Source: Pseudoalteromonas lipolytica (GTDB lineage: Bacteria > Pseudomonadota > Gammaproteobacteria > Enterobacterales > Alteromonadaceae). From it: DNA of 64,000 bases. This document shows, piece after piece, positions 44,688 to 54,017 of this stretch; within the stretch, counting starts at the first letter, position 1, and each line of letters starts with the position of its first letter. The DNA is taken from assembly GCF_900116435.1 (NCBI RefSeq), contig NZ_FPAZ01000007.1, positions 62,001 through 126,000 of the forward strand, given 5' to 3'. The position numbers and the translations under genes are program-made. The notes below the pieces were generated by a model. The model worked only from the letters and a program-made list of their open reading frames with translations. It had not been told where the DNA came from and made no database searches.

Positions 44688-46295
44688 TTAGCGACTTAAC
44701 ACACAACAATTTCGGCCTTGGGCTTTTGCCTGGTATAGCGCTTCATCAGCCTGCTTAAACAGTGTATTTGAGTCAAACTGCTGTGATACAGGTTTACTAG
44801 CAATGCCAATCGATAATGTTACACATTTAACGTCCTTTCGCCCCTCATGCACAATGGCAGCAGACTCTACTGCTTTACGAAGTGTTTCAGCGACAGCGAG
44901 TGCTGCTTGCGCATCAGTGTTACTAAGCACAATAACAAACTCTTCGCCGCCATAACGTGCAACAAAGTCAGTTCCTCGTTTTGTAAATGCTTTTAGAACT
45001 TGAGCCACTTTACAAAGCGCTTTATCACCTTGGTCATGGCCGTAATAATCATTATAAAGTTTAAAGTGATCGATATCAGCAACGATCAACGACACGTTTT
45101 CGTTTATATTCTCAGGGTCATTCGCAAGCGTTTCTAAGTGAGTATCCAGCGCACGACGATTTGCCAAGCTTGTCATCGCATCGGTGTTGCTTATATGCCT
45201 TAACTTTTCGTGTCGCTCTTTAATTTCTGCTCGCTGAGTTTCAATTAGCATAAATAGCTCATTCATCCCCCGACCTAACTGATGAAGCTCATTGTCGCCT
45301 TTATATTCTGCACGCACAGTGAAATCTTTATGATTAAGCGCACTGCTCACCGACACAAACATTTCTGACAATGGCCGCAGTAACTGCTGATTAATATATA
45401 AATAAAACAACATAAATACCGAGCCCGATATAAGCAGCCCCGTGATCAAAGAACTGTCAAATAAACTTCTATCATAGGTGCGTTCACGCATTGGAATAGA
45501 CAAAACAAATAGCAAGTTAGCGTGTTTATCTTGCACTCCTATATAAAGCTTTTTGTCATGCTCTATCGGCGTATTAACGGTATTTTCATGGCCAAAAAAC
45601 GACGTGATGTACGCATTTAAAGCCTGTGCTTTTTCACCTTGGTAATACGTAATATCGTCAGCTAAGCCAGGGGTGAGGTTTTCAATAAATTCTTTATCAA
45701 TAAAGCTCCACAATAATAGCGTTCCAACAGGAGAACCTGTTCCATCTGATTTAGTCACGTTATAAGCAACCGTCACCGCAGGTAATTCATTAATTTTTAA
45801 AAAGTGAATTTTAGAGGTCATGGCTTTTGACTCTGCGATGATCTCTTCAGGTAAAATAATTAAATCATTGTCTAAAAGGTGTTGGGGTACTTCGAGTATG
45901 TCTGGTGAGTAAGGTTGATAATTATTATCAAAGCTTCCTCCGCCAATGATCGTCGCGTTGGTGTCGTAAAGATACCAGCCATTAACGTCTAAACGCTCAA
46001 GTGCATCCGCTATTACATAATCATTGTTGAACCACGCTGTACGGCGGTTTTTGGCTGCATCGTACATGCTATCCCATGCTGCACTATCGAATACCATTTT
46101 CGATAACGCATCTATTTGCTGTTGAAGCTGAGATTCAACTCGCTGGATGTCTATCCGATCATTTTGTTTAGCCATCATTTCAAAGGTAGGCAATATCCAA
46201 AAATGCCGAATAATCGTTTGCGCACTAAGAATAGCGATGCAGGCTGCTGTAAAAGCCAGTAATAATTGCTTTCTGAGTTTTGTGCCTATCACCAT
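44688..46295 (-). CDS. CHASE4-HAMP diguanylate cyclase (GGDEF)
   Basis: 535 aa from the ATG at 46295; a TTG at 46310 is the longer option. Membrane helix ~7-27, periplasmic CHASE4 sensor domain ~35-250 ('DIQRVESQLQQQIDALSKMVFDSAAWDSMYDA'), second helix ~275-300, HAMP-like linker to ~360, then GGDEF (~370-530): 'NTDAMTSLANRRAL', 'VADIDHFKLYNDYYGHDQGD', active site GGEEF. I-site RGTD lies five residues before GGEEF and is intact. It would convert an external small-molecule signal into c-di-GMP. Confidence 0.9.
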   Translation of the reverse strand: MVIGTKLRKQLLLAFTAACIAILSAQTIIRHFWILPTFEMMAKQNDRIDIQRVESQLQQQIDALSKMVFDSAAWDSMYDAAKNRRTAWFNNDYVIADALERLDVNGWYLYDTNATIIGGGSFDNNYQPYSPDILEVPQHLLDNDLIILPEEIIAESKAMTSKIHFLKINELPAVTVAYNVTKSDGTGSPVGTLLLWSFIDKEFIENLTPGLADDITYYQGEKAQALNAYITSFFGHENTVNTPIEHDKKLYIGVQDKHANLLFVLSIPMRERTYDRSLFDSSLITGLLISGSVFMLFYLYINQQLLRPLSEMFVSVSSALNHKDFTVRAEYKGDNELHQLGRGMNELFMLIETQRAEIKERHEKLRHISNTDAMTSLANRRALDTHLETLANDPENINENVSLIVADIDHFKLYNDYYGHDQGDKALCKVAQVLKAFTKRGTDFVARYGGEEFVIVLSNTDAQAALAVAETLRKAVESAAIVHEGRKDVKCVTLSIGIASKPVSQQFDSNTLFKQADEALYQAKAQGRNCCVLSR

Positions 46296-46719
46296 AAAAT
46301 AGTATGCCAAATTGTAAAAAACGAAATTAGTATTAAAAAGTATAACGCTGTTTCGTGTGTTTGCTTATCAAGTTGCAATAAATCAGTAAATTAAACGCGT
46401 TCAAACCATCAAGGTTTGACCTTGAAAAAGGGAACGTAACAATTGAAATTAGGTAATCAATCGTGGAGTTTTTTGGCCTTAAACATACAAAAACAATCGT
46501 CGTAAAGCTGTTAATACACTGTAATAGACGTAGTTAAATACACTGAAAAAGGCGTCGTTAAATGCACTAAAAAGCCCTGTATGAGTGCCTTGTATGAGTG
46601 CCTTGTATGAGTGCCCTTTGGGTGAACACTCGGGGGTATTTTTTAAATGAATAAACACGTTTGCATTAAATAATTGCAAAAAAAATCAACAAAAATAAAA
46701 GGAGGAAAAACTCACTCAT
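46296..46719. repeat. Intergenic region with two sets of short tandem repeats
   Basis: Between two minus-strand genes. Three 13-base units TGTATGAGTGCCT lie at 46578-46616 (last base of the third differs). Directly before them, two imperfect 24-base units start CGTaGTTAAATaCACT (46529-46552) and CGTcGTTAAATgCACT (46553-46576), with a more diverged copy at 46501-46528. No gene is convincing here; a 66-codon frame spans the repeats but looks repeat-driven. Confidence 0.75.
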
Positions 46720-47856
46720 CTACTCAGCAAGCTCAGGTAAACTTGAATTTTGCACCTTATCATTTTGTTTTCTAAACTCGTTTGGGATCACGCCCACGAT
46801 GCTTTTGAACACACGATTAAACGTAGCCAAAGAAGAAAAACCACTTTCCAATGCAATACTCAAAATGCTCCAGTGCCGTACTTCATCTTTTAGTAATAAG
46901 GCCTGAGCATGCTTAACCCGATACTGATTTATAAATAAATTAAAGTTAGCTACTTTGTAATAATGTCGAATTGCGCGACTTATTTTGTACTCTGGCACTG
47001 AAAGGGCTTGCGCAAGATCTGAAATTTTTAAGTTACTTTGTAGGTATAATTGCTGCTCATTAATCAATTGGTTTATCCCTTTAATGAGCTTTGGTGATAT
47101 ATCCATTTGCTCAAATGGCTCATCAACTTTAGCACGATTCACTTCATCGCTTGTTTCGCTTTCAATTTGATTACTGCAATGCGTTTTATCTCTACTTTGT
47201 AAAACCATGACAACCTGCATTGCTAACACAATTAATAAGGCAGAAGAAGTAATGATAAACGGCTCGTATGCTTGGATATCGGCTTCACTAAACAGGAATT
47301 TAGGCAGAATGCTGGCATTAAAAACCGCAAAAGCGTAACTACTAGCAAAAATAATTGCCTGTAATTTTTGGCTTTCATTTTTTTGTTTATAGCCCCTCAA
47401 TGCTTCCCAAAATGACAGCACAAGAATACTGGATGACAGTAAAACTGTTATTTCATTCATGCCTTGCTTTAAACGCCACATTTGCTGGCTATCGGGGAAA
47501 GGTAAAGCGTCGATACTGACTAAGTAATGCCACGTTTGGTTGAACATAATCAGCCCTGCAATAGACACTGCAACTGCAATATGAACACCTGATATAGGCT
47601 TACTTTTACGAAATAATGTTCGTGATACTAGCCAAGAAACATTACACGTTGCACACGTAAATAATCCAATTAAATAGTGATAGACGCCAATCGTAGGAGC
47701 GCTGAGCTTTTGCACCCCCACCATACACAGCGAGCCGCAAAATATCGCAAATAAATAATGAATAAGCTGCTTATCGTTTTTTAATGCATTAACCAGCATG
47801 AGCACCATACAAACAATCACAAGGAAGTAATAGGAGGAATTATTTTGCATAGCCAT
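46720..47856 (-). CDS. Membrane-anchored AraC-family regulator
   Basis: 378 aa. Seven membrane helices in residues ~5-215, then a linker and an AraC HTH domain (~260-365): 'LKISDLAQALSVPEYKISRAIRHYYKVANFNLFINQYRVKHAQALLLKD' and 'ILSIALESGFSSLATFNRVFKSIVGVIPNEFRK'. Regulators of this layout are common in Alteromonadales and related groups; the membrane part presumably senses a signal. AAAGG ribosome site before the ATG at 47856. Divergent from the DUF2306 protein gene, its likely target. Confidence 0.9.
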   Translation of the reverse strand: MAMQNNSSYYFLVIVCMVLMLVNALKNDKQLIHYLFAIFCGSLCMVGVQKLSAPTIGVYHYLIGLFTCATCNVSWLVSRTLFRKSKPISGVHIAVAVSIAGLIMFNQTWHYLVSIDALPFPDSQQMWRLKQGMNEITVLLSSSILVLSFWEALRGYKQKNESQKLQAIIFASSYAFAVFNASILPKFLFSEADIQAYEPFIITSSALLIVLAMQVVMVLQSRDKTHCSNQIESETSDEVNRAKVDEPFEQMDISPKLIKGINQLINEQQLYLQSNLKISDLAQALSVPEYKISRAIRHYYKVANFNLFINQYRVKHAQALLLKDEVRHWSILSIALESGFSSLATFNRVFKSIVGVIPNEFRKQNDKVQNSSLPELAE

Positions 47857-48080
47857 TTATGCCTTTAAAAAGAGTGTGCTTATTCAATTATCGAGCGTTA
47901 CACGTATCTTACAAACTAACTTTCATCTTAGCAAAAAGACTTTGTTAGTGAATGTGTCTAATTAATTCAACACACAGGCAAAAATTAACACGATTTCATT
48001 GCTCAAATTTCGAATTTGAGAAGAAATTAAGCTGCAGCCCTTTATATTTGAGGCATTATAAAAGTGAAATGGAAAGAGAC

Positions 48081-48893
48081 ATGGCTCCCCATACAACAAC
48101 ACCCCCCCCTATTAACCTACTCGAAACAAGTAAAAAGCTCTGGTTTATTTGCTTACTCCTTGCGCAAACCTGCTTTGTGACTTACCTCATCCTCGGTTAT
48201 GCAGTAACAGGTATTACTCATGGTATATCACAGTGGACTCGCCTGAATAATACAGCGTACATAGCAAATGATATGACCGGTAACGTCATGTACGCTGCTC
48301 ATGTTTTACTGGCTGTTATTATGATCATCGGCGGGAGTTTGCAATTAATCCCCACATTAAGAGCAAAATATAAAACATTTCACCGCTATAATGGCTATGT
48401 GTTTGTTATATTGGCGTGTTGTATTTCACTCGCAGGATTGTACTTAATTATAGTAAGGGGAACTGTTGGTAATACACTGATGCATGCGCTCACCATGTTT
48501 GGAGGCTTATTGGTCATTGTATCGAGCATATTTGCAGTAAAATCGGCTAGAGCGCGTAATATCCATGCTCATCAAATATGGGCTATTCGTTTATACCTTG
48601 CTGCTAACGGCGTGTTATTTTTTAGGCTGATGATTTTTGCATGGTTTATCGTATTTGGTTCACTGGGAATAGATACCGCCACTTTCACCGGACCGACGGT
48701 CATCTTTATTAGTTTATGCTCCTACGTGTTCCCTATTTTAATTGCCGAGTTAGTGAGATATGCAGCTAAAAAAACCTCACATAGATTAATAACACTCACT
48801 TGTGCCTGCTTAATGTTACTGATATCTGCGATATTTTTGACCGGTTTATTCGGCGTAGTCCTTGCAAGCTGGTATCCCGCTATCGTTGCTTAA
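48081..48893 (+). CDS. DUF2306-type membrane protein
   Basis: 270 aa from the ATG at 48081 (GGA/AAGAG upstream); longer starts at 48069 and 47952 lack a ribosome site and add unlikely sequence. Seven membrane helices; 'HVLLAVIMIIGGSLQLIPTLRAKYKTFHRYNGYVFVILAC' and 'HAHQIWAIRLYLAANGVLFFRL' are the conserved His-rich parts of DUF2306, whose function is unknown (possible haem or cofactor ligand histidines). An 8-base C run at 48102-48109 falls in codons 8-10. It faces the membrane AraC regulator and ends at a bidirectional terminator. Confidence 0.8.
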   Translation: MAPHTTTPPPINLLETSKKLWFICLLLAQTCFVTYLILGYAVTGITHGISQWTRLNNTAYIANDMTGNVMYAAHVLLAVIMIIGGSLQLIPTLRAKYKTFHRYNGYVFVILACCISLAGLYLIIVRGTVGNTLMHALTMFGGLLVIVSSIFAVKSARARNIHAHQIWAIRLYLAANGVLFFRLMIFAWFIVFGSLGIDTATFTGPTVIFISLCSYVFPILIAELVRYAAKKTSHRLITLTCACLMLLISAIFLTGLFGVVLASWYPAIVA

Positions 48894-48905
48894 TATAAAT
48901 ACAAC

Positions 48906-48929
48906 AAAGCCACCTAATTAGGTGGCTTT
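48906..48929. terminator. Bidirectional terminator
   Basis: AAAGCCACCT / AGGTGGCTTT, perfect 10-base stem with an AATT loop, between the ends of two convergent genes. Confidence 0.85.
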
Positions 48930-48948
48930 GAATTTAGTGTAATGCTCA

Positions 48949-49950
48949 TTAATACAACGCAAATAACGGTCTGCCATTTTCGTCATAGTTAACTTCCATA
49001 ACACGAGCATGTCGATTTGGATCATAGAGTGGATCTTTAACAATCTCTTCAAGCGGACGCGTGTCGGTTTTTGGCACAACACTTGGTTCACCCACTGCGT
49101 GTTCGTAGTCACGAGCATGGTAAATACACAGAGGTGTTTTATCGTCTTCGGCCACCGTAAAACAGTTATGACCCGGACCAAATATTTTCTTTTCAACACT
49201 TGTCTCAAACACCGGCATACGCGTTTTTGTCCATGAATTGCGGTCTAACAGATCGCTGTTTTCATCGGCTTCCATGTAACCCATGCAGTAGCATGCACCT
49301 GTTGCACTTGCAGAAAAAGCAATGAAGATTTTACCGTTATTCTTAAGTACGGCAGGACCTTCGTTAACCCAAAAATCAACACGTTCCCAATCATAGTCAG
49401 GCGTGGTCAGCATAAACTGTGTTGTTTTTAGTTTTATTGGCGATTCCATTTCCGCTAAATACAAGTTTGATGCAGCAAATTGACCACCCGTTTTTTCTGC
49501 CCAACAGCAGTAACGCTTGCCGTTGTTTTCAAAAATTGTGGCATCTAATGAAAAATCGGTAAATGACTTATCGTCGCCATCGGCTGCTTGCATCATACCT
49601 AGCTCAACCCATTCATCATTTAATGGATCTTGGCCTTTACACTCAAGAACATAAGGACGTAATGCCCAAATATCGTCTTCTTGGCTGGCTGCAAAATAGA
49701 TATACCATTTACCATCAAGATAATGGATTTCAGGTGCCCAAATATGACGGCTCATAGGGCCGCTGTCGTGCTTGAACCAAATATCAAACGTTTCTGCGTC
49801 TTTTAACCCTTCAAGAGTCTGTGATTTTCTAAGTTCAATACGGTCGTAGGTTGGTACAGAGCCAGTAAAATAATAAAAACCATCATTGTGCTTATGTACA
49901 AACGGGTCGGCACGCTGCTCGACTAACGGGCTATTTGTTTTTAATGTCAT
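48949..49950 (-). CDS. Glycoside hydrolase family 43 (arabinan-type)
   Basis: 333 aa, no signal peptide. 'NSPLVEQRADPFVHKHNDGFYYFTGSVPTYDRIELRKSQTLEGL' opens the five-bladed propeller with the catalytic base Asp in 'RADPF'; 'GPMSRHIWAPEIHYLDGKWYIYFAAS' gives the pKa-modulating Asp region, and 'WVNEGPAVLKN' the general acid Glu. The 'EQRADPxVxKHxDGxYYFT' opening is typical of subfamily 26, exo-alpha-1,5-L-arabinofuranosidases. It would act on arabino-oligosaccharides in the cytoplasm. No transporter or other arabinose gene is near; a pectate lyase remnant lies 4 kb away. Confidence 0.85.
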   Translation of the reverse strand: MTLKTNSPLVEQRADPFVHKHNDGFYYFTGSVPTYDRIELRKSQTLEGLKDAETFDIWFKHDSGPMSRHIWAPEIHYLDGKWYIYFAASQEDDIWALRPYVLECKGQDPLNDEWVELGMMQAADGDDKSFTDFSLDATIFENNGKRYCCWAEKTGGQFAASNLYLAEMESPIKLKTTQFMLTTPDYDWERVDFWVNEGPAVLKNNGKIFIAFSASATGACYCMGYMEADENSDLLDRNSWTKTRMPVFETSVEKKIFGPGHNCFTVAEDDKTPLCIYHARDYEHAVGEPSVVPKTDTRPLEEIVKDPLYDPNRHARVMEVNYDENGRPLFALY

Positions 49951-50263
49951 CTTGAAACCTGATCGTTAAATTTAATTTGTATTATTTTATTACTTTTAAG
50001 TAAGAAAACAAATATAACATCATTTTTAACAAACAGTGAAAAGAATTGTCGATAAGCGACCGACCTCATAAATGATACAAGCATGACCGACTCTCGACTC
50101 TGCGCCCACCTTAAACGACATAAATAGCATAGTAACTTCTTTGCTGAATAAGTAACAAACCATTAGTCGCACTTATTCTGAAAACGAATTAATCCTGCAA
50201 AATATTGTTGGCCTCGTTAAAGCTTAGGTATAATCTCTTTTTCGACTGAATTTTGGTTTTTAA
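49951..50263. other. Divergent control region between the GH43 gene and a small gene
   Basis: No gene seen. TATAAT at 50229-50234 with TTGTTG 18 bases upstream is a likely promoter for the small gene at 50264. Confidence 0.5.
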
Positions 50264-50572
50264 ATGAAAAAGCTTTCTAAAGTACAACAAAAACAACAAG
50301 CGCTTGTATTAAACGTTGCCGATGCCCTTGAAATTCAAGGCCGCGCAGAGCTTGAAGGTATGGTGCAATGCTGGTTTGATGTTGAATATCACTTATTTCC
50401 TGGCTCATTATTGCTTTGTTTTCAGTTCGAAAACCAACAAACACTCGATGCTGCAACCCCAGAATTATTAACGTGGCAAAAGCGCCTAAGTGGCGCAATG
50501 CTAAAAAAAGGCGTGATTTTAAAAGACATGCGCAGGCACTTAGTATTTACCCTAAAAGGGCCTGATGATTAA
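50264..50572 (+). CDS. Small conserved-looking protein, unknown function
   Basis: 102 aa: 'MKKLSKVQQKQQALVLNVADALEIQGRAELEGM' is a basic helical N-terminus, then 'VEYHLFPGSLLLCFQFENQQTLDAATPELLTWQKRLSGAML' and 'GVILKDMRRHLVFTLKGPDD'. It has the look of a compact alpha/beta domain. I do not recognise it. A good promoter lies upstream; the ribosome site is weak. It ends before a large inverted repeat. Confidence 0.7.
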   Translation: MKKLSKVQQKQQALVLNVADALEIQGRAELEGMVQCWFDVEYHLFPGSLLLCFQFENQQTLDAATPELLTWQKRLSGAMLKKGVILKDMRRHLVFTLKGPDD

Positions 50573-50638
50573 TCGTTAAAATATAATACCGGTTACAAGG
50601 GGCTAGCCTATTAGTCCTTGTAAGCAGAGTAAATTCAC

Positions 50639-50678
50639 GCCTACGATTAAATAGCAACGTGTTGCAATAATCGTAGGC
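50639..50678. repeat. Large composite inverted repeat between convergent genes
   Basis: GCCTACGATTA (50639-50649) and TAATCGTAGGC (50668-50678) are perfect 11-base arms; between them GCAAC-GT-GTTGC forms a second stem. No T run on either side, so this is unusual for an intrinsic terminator. Confidence 0.75.
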
Positions 50679-50719
50679 ATGACTGTAGCCATAAAGGGCT
50701 TAGCTTAGCGCCAACCTCG

Positions 50720-52828
50720 TTAAAAGGTATATTTTAAGCTTAATTTATAATTTATTGGCTCGCCTGGCTGAGTCCAAATAGCAGAATAAGAGTTGGCGTA
50801 ATATTTTTTATCCAATAAGTTATTTACATTAAATTGTATGCTTACATCATTGTTCACATGATATTTTGCAAACATATTTACTAAAGTGTAAGAAGGTAAA
50901 TAATAAGTAGGATCAATAGTTTCACCTAGCCTTTCACCAACATATTGTACAGCGAGTCCAACCGTTGCATTTAAATCGACTAAGTCGTTTAAATCTCTTT
51001 TTATTTGAGCATTAGCGCTGTGTTTAGGAATATTAAGTAACGGACTCCCCTTTGGCAGTTTTACCCACCAATCAGGATTAACAGTGTCGTTTGCTGTTTT
51101 GGCATCTGTGTAGGTATAGGCAAAATCGAATGACATACTGTCTGTCATGTCACCATGTAAATCAAGCTCAACGCCATCACTTGTCACTTCACCTAACGCC
51201 GTTGATACACCTGCTTGCAAGTCTGTTGTTAACATATTGCTTTTTTCAGCACTAAATACTGTAAAACTACCACTGACACTGTCGGTATTAAACTTGATAC
51301 CGGCCTCGAAAGAAGCGGTTTCTTCAGGCTCAAATGCATCGCCGTTACTGTCGTAACCACTGTTGGGTCTGAAGCCTTCAGAATAACTTGTGTAGTACTG
51401 CAGGTTGTCTGAGTGGGCATACACTAAACCTACACGCGGGCTAAATGTACTTTGATCACTTTTAGACTGCTTTAGATTAATATGATTATCTATTTGCTGA
51501 TCAAACCAATCAAAACGACCACCCACTTGTACTTTCCATTGCTCACTGACATCTATTTGATCTTGAATATAAACCCCATAGCTATGCTGTACTTCAGTGC
51601 TGTTATATAAAAGTGACCCTTCTGGCGCTGTTTTTCCATACACAGGGTTGTACATGTTAATGGCATAACGGGTATCTTCCAGTGTAGGACGGTATCGATA
51701 CCACAGTTTATCAAAGTCGAACTTGCTGGCATCTGCGCCAATTAATAAATGGTGTGTAAAACCAGCGAGCTCAACACTCCCGCTAAGCTCTGTTCGCGCA
51801 GAAAGATACGCTGTTTGAAAGTCGCGTTGATTATGTTGCCGACTTAATGTTTCGCCATCTTTAAAATAAACTTGTCTACTGGGTGCCAGTTCGGCATCAC
51901 TTGATTCACTTAAAAATTTCGAATCACTGTAACTAAAGCCATTCAAAAGAGACCATTGTCCAATTTGGTGTTCAAAAGTAAGTTGATGAGAAATAGCATC
52001 GACCTCTGTTGGCTTGTCACTGGGTTCACCTAAAAAAGTCTCAATGGGTAATGAATCAATTTTTCCATCAATGGCAACAATACCGCGGTCAAAGGTTGTG
52101 CTTTGATCGACATACTCAAGTTCATAATTTAACTTTGATGTGTCTGAAATTAACCATAATATTGAAGGAGTAACCACCCTTTTACTTGACTCATGGTAGT
52201 CTCGGAAACTTTCACCATCTTCGACAGCCCCGTTTATTCTAAAAGCAACGTGCTCTGAAAGCGCGTTAGTATAGTCGGCTTCTGCACGGTAATTTTGCCA
52301 GCTTCCCCCCGTTACTTTTACATAACCCTGCTGTGCAAACTGTGGCTTTTTAGTAATAATATTAATTGTACCGCCAGGCTCAGAACGACCATAAAGCGCA
52401 GAACCCGGTCCTTTCATTACTTCTACGTAATCAATATTGCTCGTATCACGCGTACCGCTGAAGCTTCTCCCAGATGAATAACCATTAATTAAAAAGCCTG
52501 ACGGAATACTCTCATCACCGACTAATCCACGAATAGCAAAGCTTTCCCATAAACCGCCAAAATCATTTTGCTCAGCAATACTTGGGGTTAAATCAAAGAT
52601 ATCGGTGAGCGTGTTCACACCCGCATCATCAAGACTTTCAGTAGAAATAAATTCAACACTTTGTGGTTGTTCGTTCAGAGGAATGTCCCCACGGAACGCT
52701 TGCCTAACACCCGATACAGATATTTTCTCTATATTCGGTGACGCTGTTGTTGCATAAACAGTAGGAGTTAAAAGAGTGCTAATAGCAACTGAAAGGGCTG
52801 ACAAGTGGTATCGGTTAATTATAGTCAT
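50720..52828 (-). CDS. TonB-dependent siderophore receptor (FhuA/FpvA class)
   Basis: 702 aa. Signal peptide to ~26 ('TPTVYA-TT'). TonB-box region 'IEKISVSGVRQAFRGDIPLNEQPQSVEFIS' followed by a plug of the TIGR01783 type: 'FAIRGLVGDESIPSGFLINGY', 'NIDYVEVMKGPGSALYGRSEPGGTINIITKKPQ'. The barrel ends 'GEPINYKLSLKYTF' with terminal Phe. The class takes up hydroxamate or mixed siderophores; no biosynthesis genes are near, so it may serve foreign siderophores. AAGAGA ribosome site; a Fur-box-like sequence lies ~140 bases upstream. Confidence 0.9.
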   Translation of the reverse strand: MTIINRYHLSALSVAISTLLTPTVYATTASPNIEKISVSGVRQAFRGDIPLNEQPQSVEFISTESLDDAGVNTLTDIFDLTPSIAEQNDFGGLWESFAIRGLVGDESIPSGFLINGYSSGRSFSGTRDTSNIDYVEVMKGPGSALYGRSEPGGTINIITKKPQFAQQGYVKVTGGSWQNYRAEADYTNALSEHVAFRINGAVEDGESFRDYHESSKRVVTPSILWLISDTSKLNYELEYVDQSTTFDRGIVAIDGKIDSLPIETFLGEPSDKPTEVDAISHQLTFEHQIGQWSLLNGFSYSDSKFLSESSDAELAPSRQVYFKDGETLSRQHNQRDFQTAYLSARTELSGSVELAGFTHHLLIGADASKFDFDKLWYRYRPTLEDTRYAINMYNPVYGKTAPEGSLLYNSTEVQHSYGVYIQDQIDVSEQWKVQVGGRFDWFDQQIDNHINLKQSKSDQSTFSPRVGLVYAHSDNLQYYTSYSEGFRPNSGYDSNGDAFEPEETASFEAGIKFNTDSVSGSFTVFSAEKSNMLTTDLQAGVSTALGEVTSDGVELDLHGDMTDSMSFDFAYTYTDAKTANDTVNPDWWVKLPKGSPLLNIPKHSANAQIKRDLNDLVDLNATVGLAVQYVGERLGETIDPTYYLPSYTLVNMFAKYHVNNDVSIQFNVNNLLDKKYYANSYSAIWTQPGEPINYKLSLKYTF

Positions 52829-53198
52829 TCTATCTCTTGGGTATAAATACAGCTTAATCGGTTAGGTTCTTACTCAAATAGTGTCAATAGAACCCATAAG
52901 ATACTGCGTTGAGTGAAGGTAAACTTACAGGCAAAGGTATGTTTATGAGCATGAAAACAACAACCATTATCATTTAGATAGATAATAACTAAACATAATA
53001 AAAAGCGCCACCCCCTTCCATATAAATATTACAAAAGTATTGAATGACTAAATTAAGGGGGTTGTGAGGACTAACGAGTGAATTTTTAAAAACCTTTCGC
53101 ACATCGCAATTTTACAGCAACGATTAAGCAACAGGCCATTGTAATCTTGGCATAACTGGCTTTCGTCGTGGGGGTTTTAATTCGGTATTTATAGTTGC
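52829..53198 (-). promoter_or_regulatory. Control region of the siderophore receptor with Fur box
   Basis: ATTATC (52966-52971) and GATAAT (52981-52986) form an inverted repeat in a 21-base Fur-like site, read on the minus strand as overlapping AATGATAAT. No gene is seen in the remaining sequence up to the acpH-like stop at 53199. Confidence 0.65.
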
Positions 53199-53786
53199 TT
53201 ACAGCTTTTCAATCGCCTGCTGTTTCACATGTTCAACCAATTCAGGGAAGAAAGCTAAAAACACGGCGTCTAAATCATGGTAATGACGGGCAATGTCTTC
53301 AGCTGCGCCCGCAAAGTTATTAGCAAAGCGAATGCGTCGTGCAATGTTATCGAGCGCAAGACCTACTCCATCGAGAGTTTCGTACTCTTTAAACCAGTCG
53401 TTTTCAGTCATGCTTTTTACAACATGCTGCATACGCAAAGGCATCATGGCGCGTCGCGCATTTAAAAGCGAATAACTCATGTGTTTAAAGTCATGCAATG
53501 GTTGGCTATTAAAACGCGACCAATGTTGAATTAAAAAATGATCAAACGCCACATCAATTGCAACACTGGCAAAGCGTTTACGTGCAGGTGAAAAGTACTG
53601 TTTGGCCTCTTTAACGAGTGGATGCGTATCAGTAAATTTATCAACGAGGTAGTGATTTTCAAGGCCAAACTTAACGGGCTTAGGTAACTGTGCCAAATGC
53701 CTACGCCCACCAAAATCTCCCAACAGATTGCCAAAATGCGAATCAGCCGTTGGTTTTGCTAAATAAAGATGAGCCAAGTAATTCAA
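53199..53786 (-). CDS. acpH: Acyl-carrier-protein phosphodiesterase
   Basis: 195 aa. Starts at TTG (53786); the family's N-terminus M-N-[FY]-L-A-H-L-x-L-A matches 'MNYLAHLYLAK' exactly from there, which decides the start. Further family residues: 'GNLLGDFGGRRHLAQLP', 'HYLVDKFTDTHPLVKEAK', 'VAIDVAFDHFLIQHWSRF', an HD-like metal-binding set. AcpH removes the phosphopantetheine arm from acyl carrier protein in the cytoplasm. Confidence 0.92.
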   Translation of the reverse strand: MNYLAHLYLAKPTADSHFGNLLGDFGGRRHLAQLPKPVKFGLENHYLVDKFTDTHPLVKEAKQYFSPARKRFASVAIDVAFDHFLIQHWSRFNSQPLHDFKHMSYSLLNARRAMMPLRMQHVVKSMTENDWFKEYETLDGVGLALDNIARRIRFANNFAGAAEDIARHYHDLDAVFLAFFPELVEHVKQQAIEKL

Positions 53787-54017
53787 CGTATTCTCTAAGA
53801 TAATGTGTTTATGACAGTTTAAAAGATAACAGGCTGTAGAATCTAGGGTGAAGGCTAAACGTTAAAGCCACAAAATGCGGATTAAGACTCTTTGGCGCTA
53901 AATAAATTTCACGGCTACAAAAAGCATCCCAAATCACGGTTAACCCTAAAAGAGGCTTAACCGTGAATGGTTAAAGTAACGCGCCCAGCGCCTATAAACA
54001 CAGTAATCTCGTTGCGG

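Noticed and set aside
46479..46679. 66-codon minus-strand frame
   Set aside because: Its internal similarity comes from the tandem DNA repeats it spans; no signal of selection for protein.
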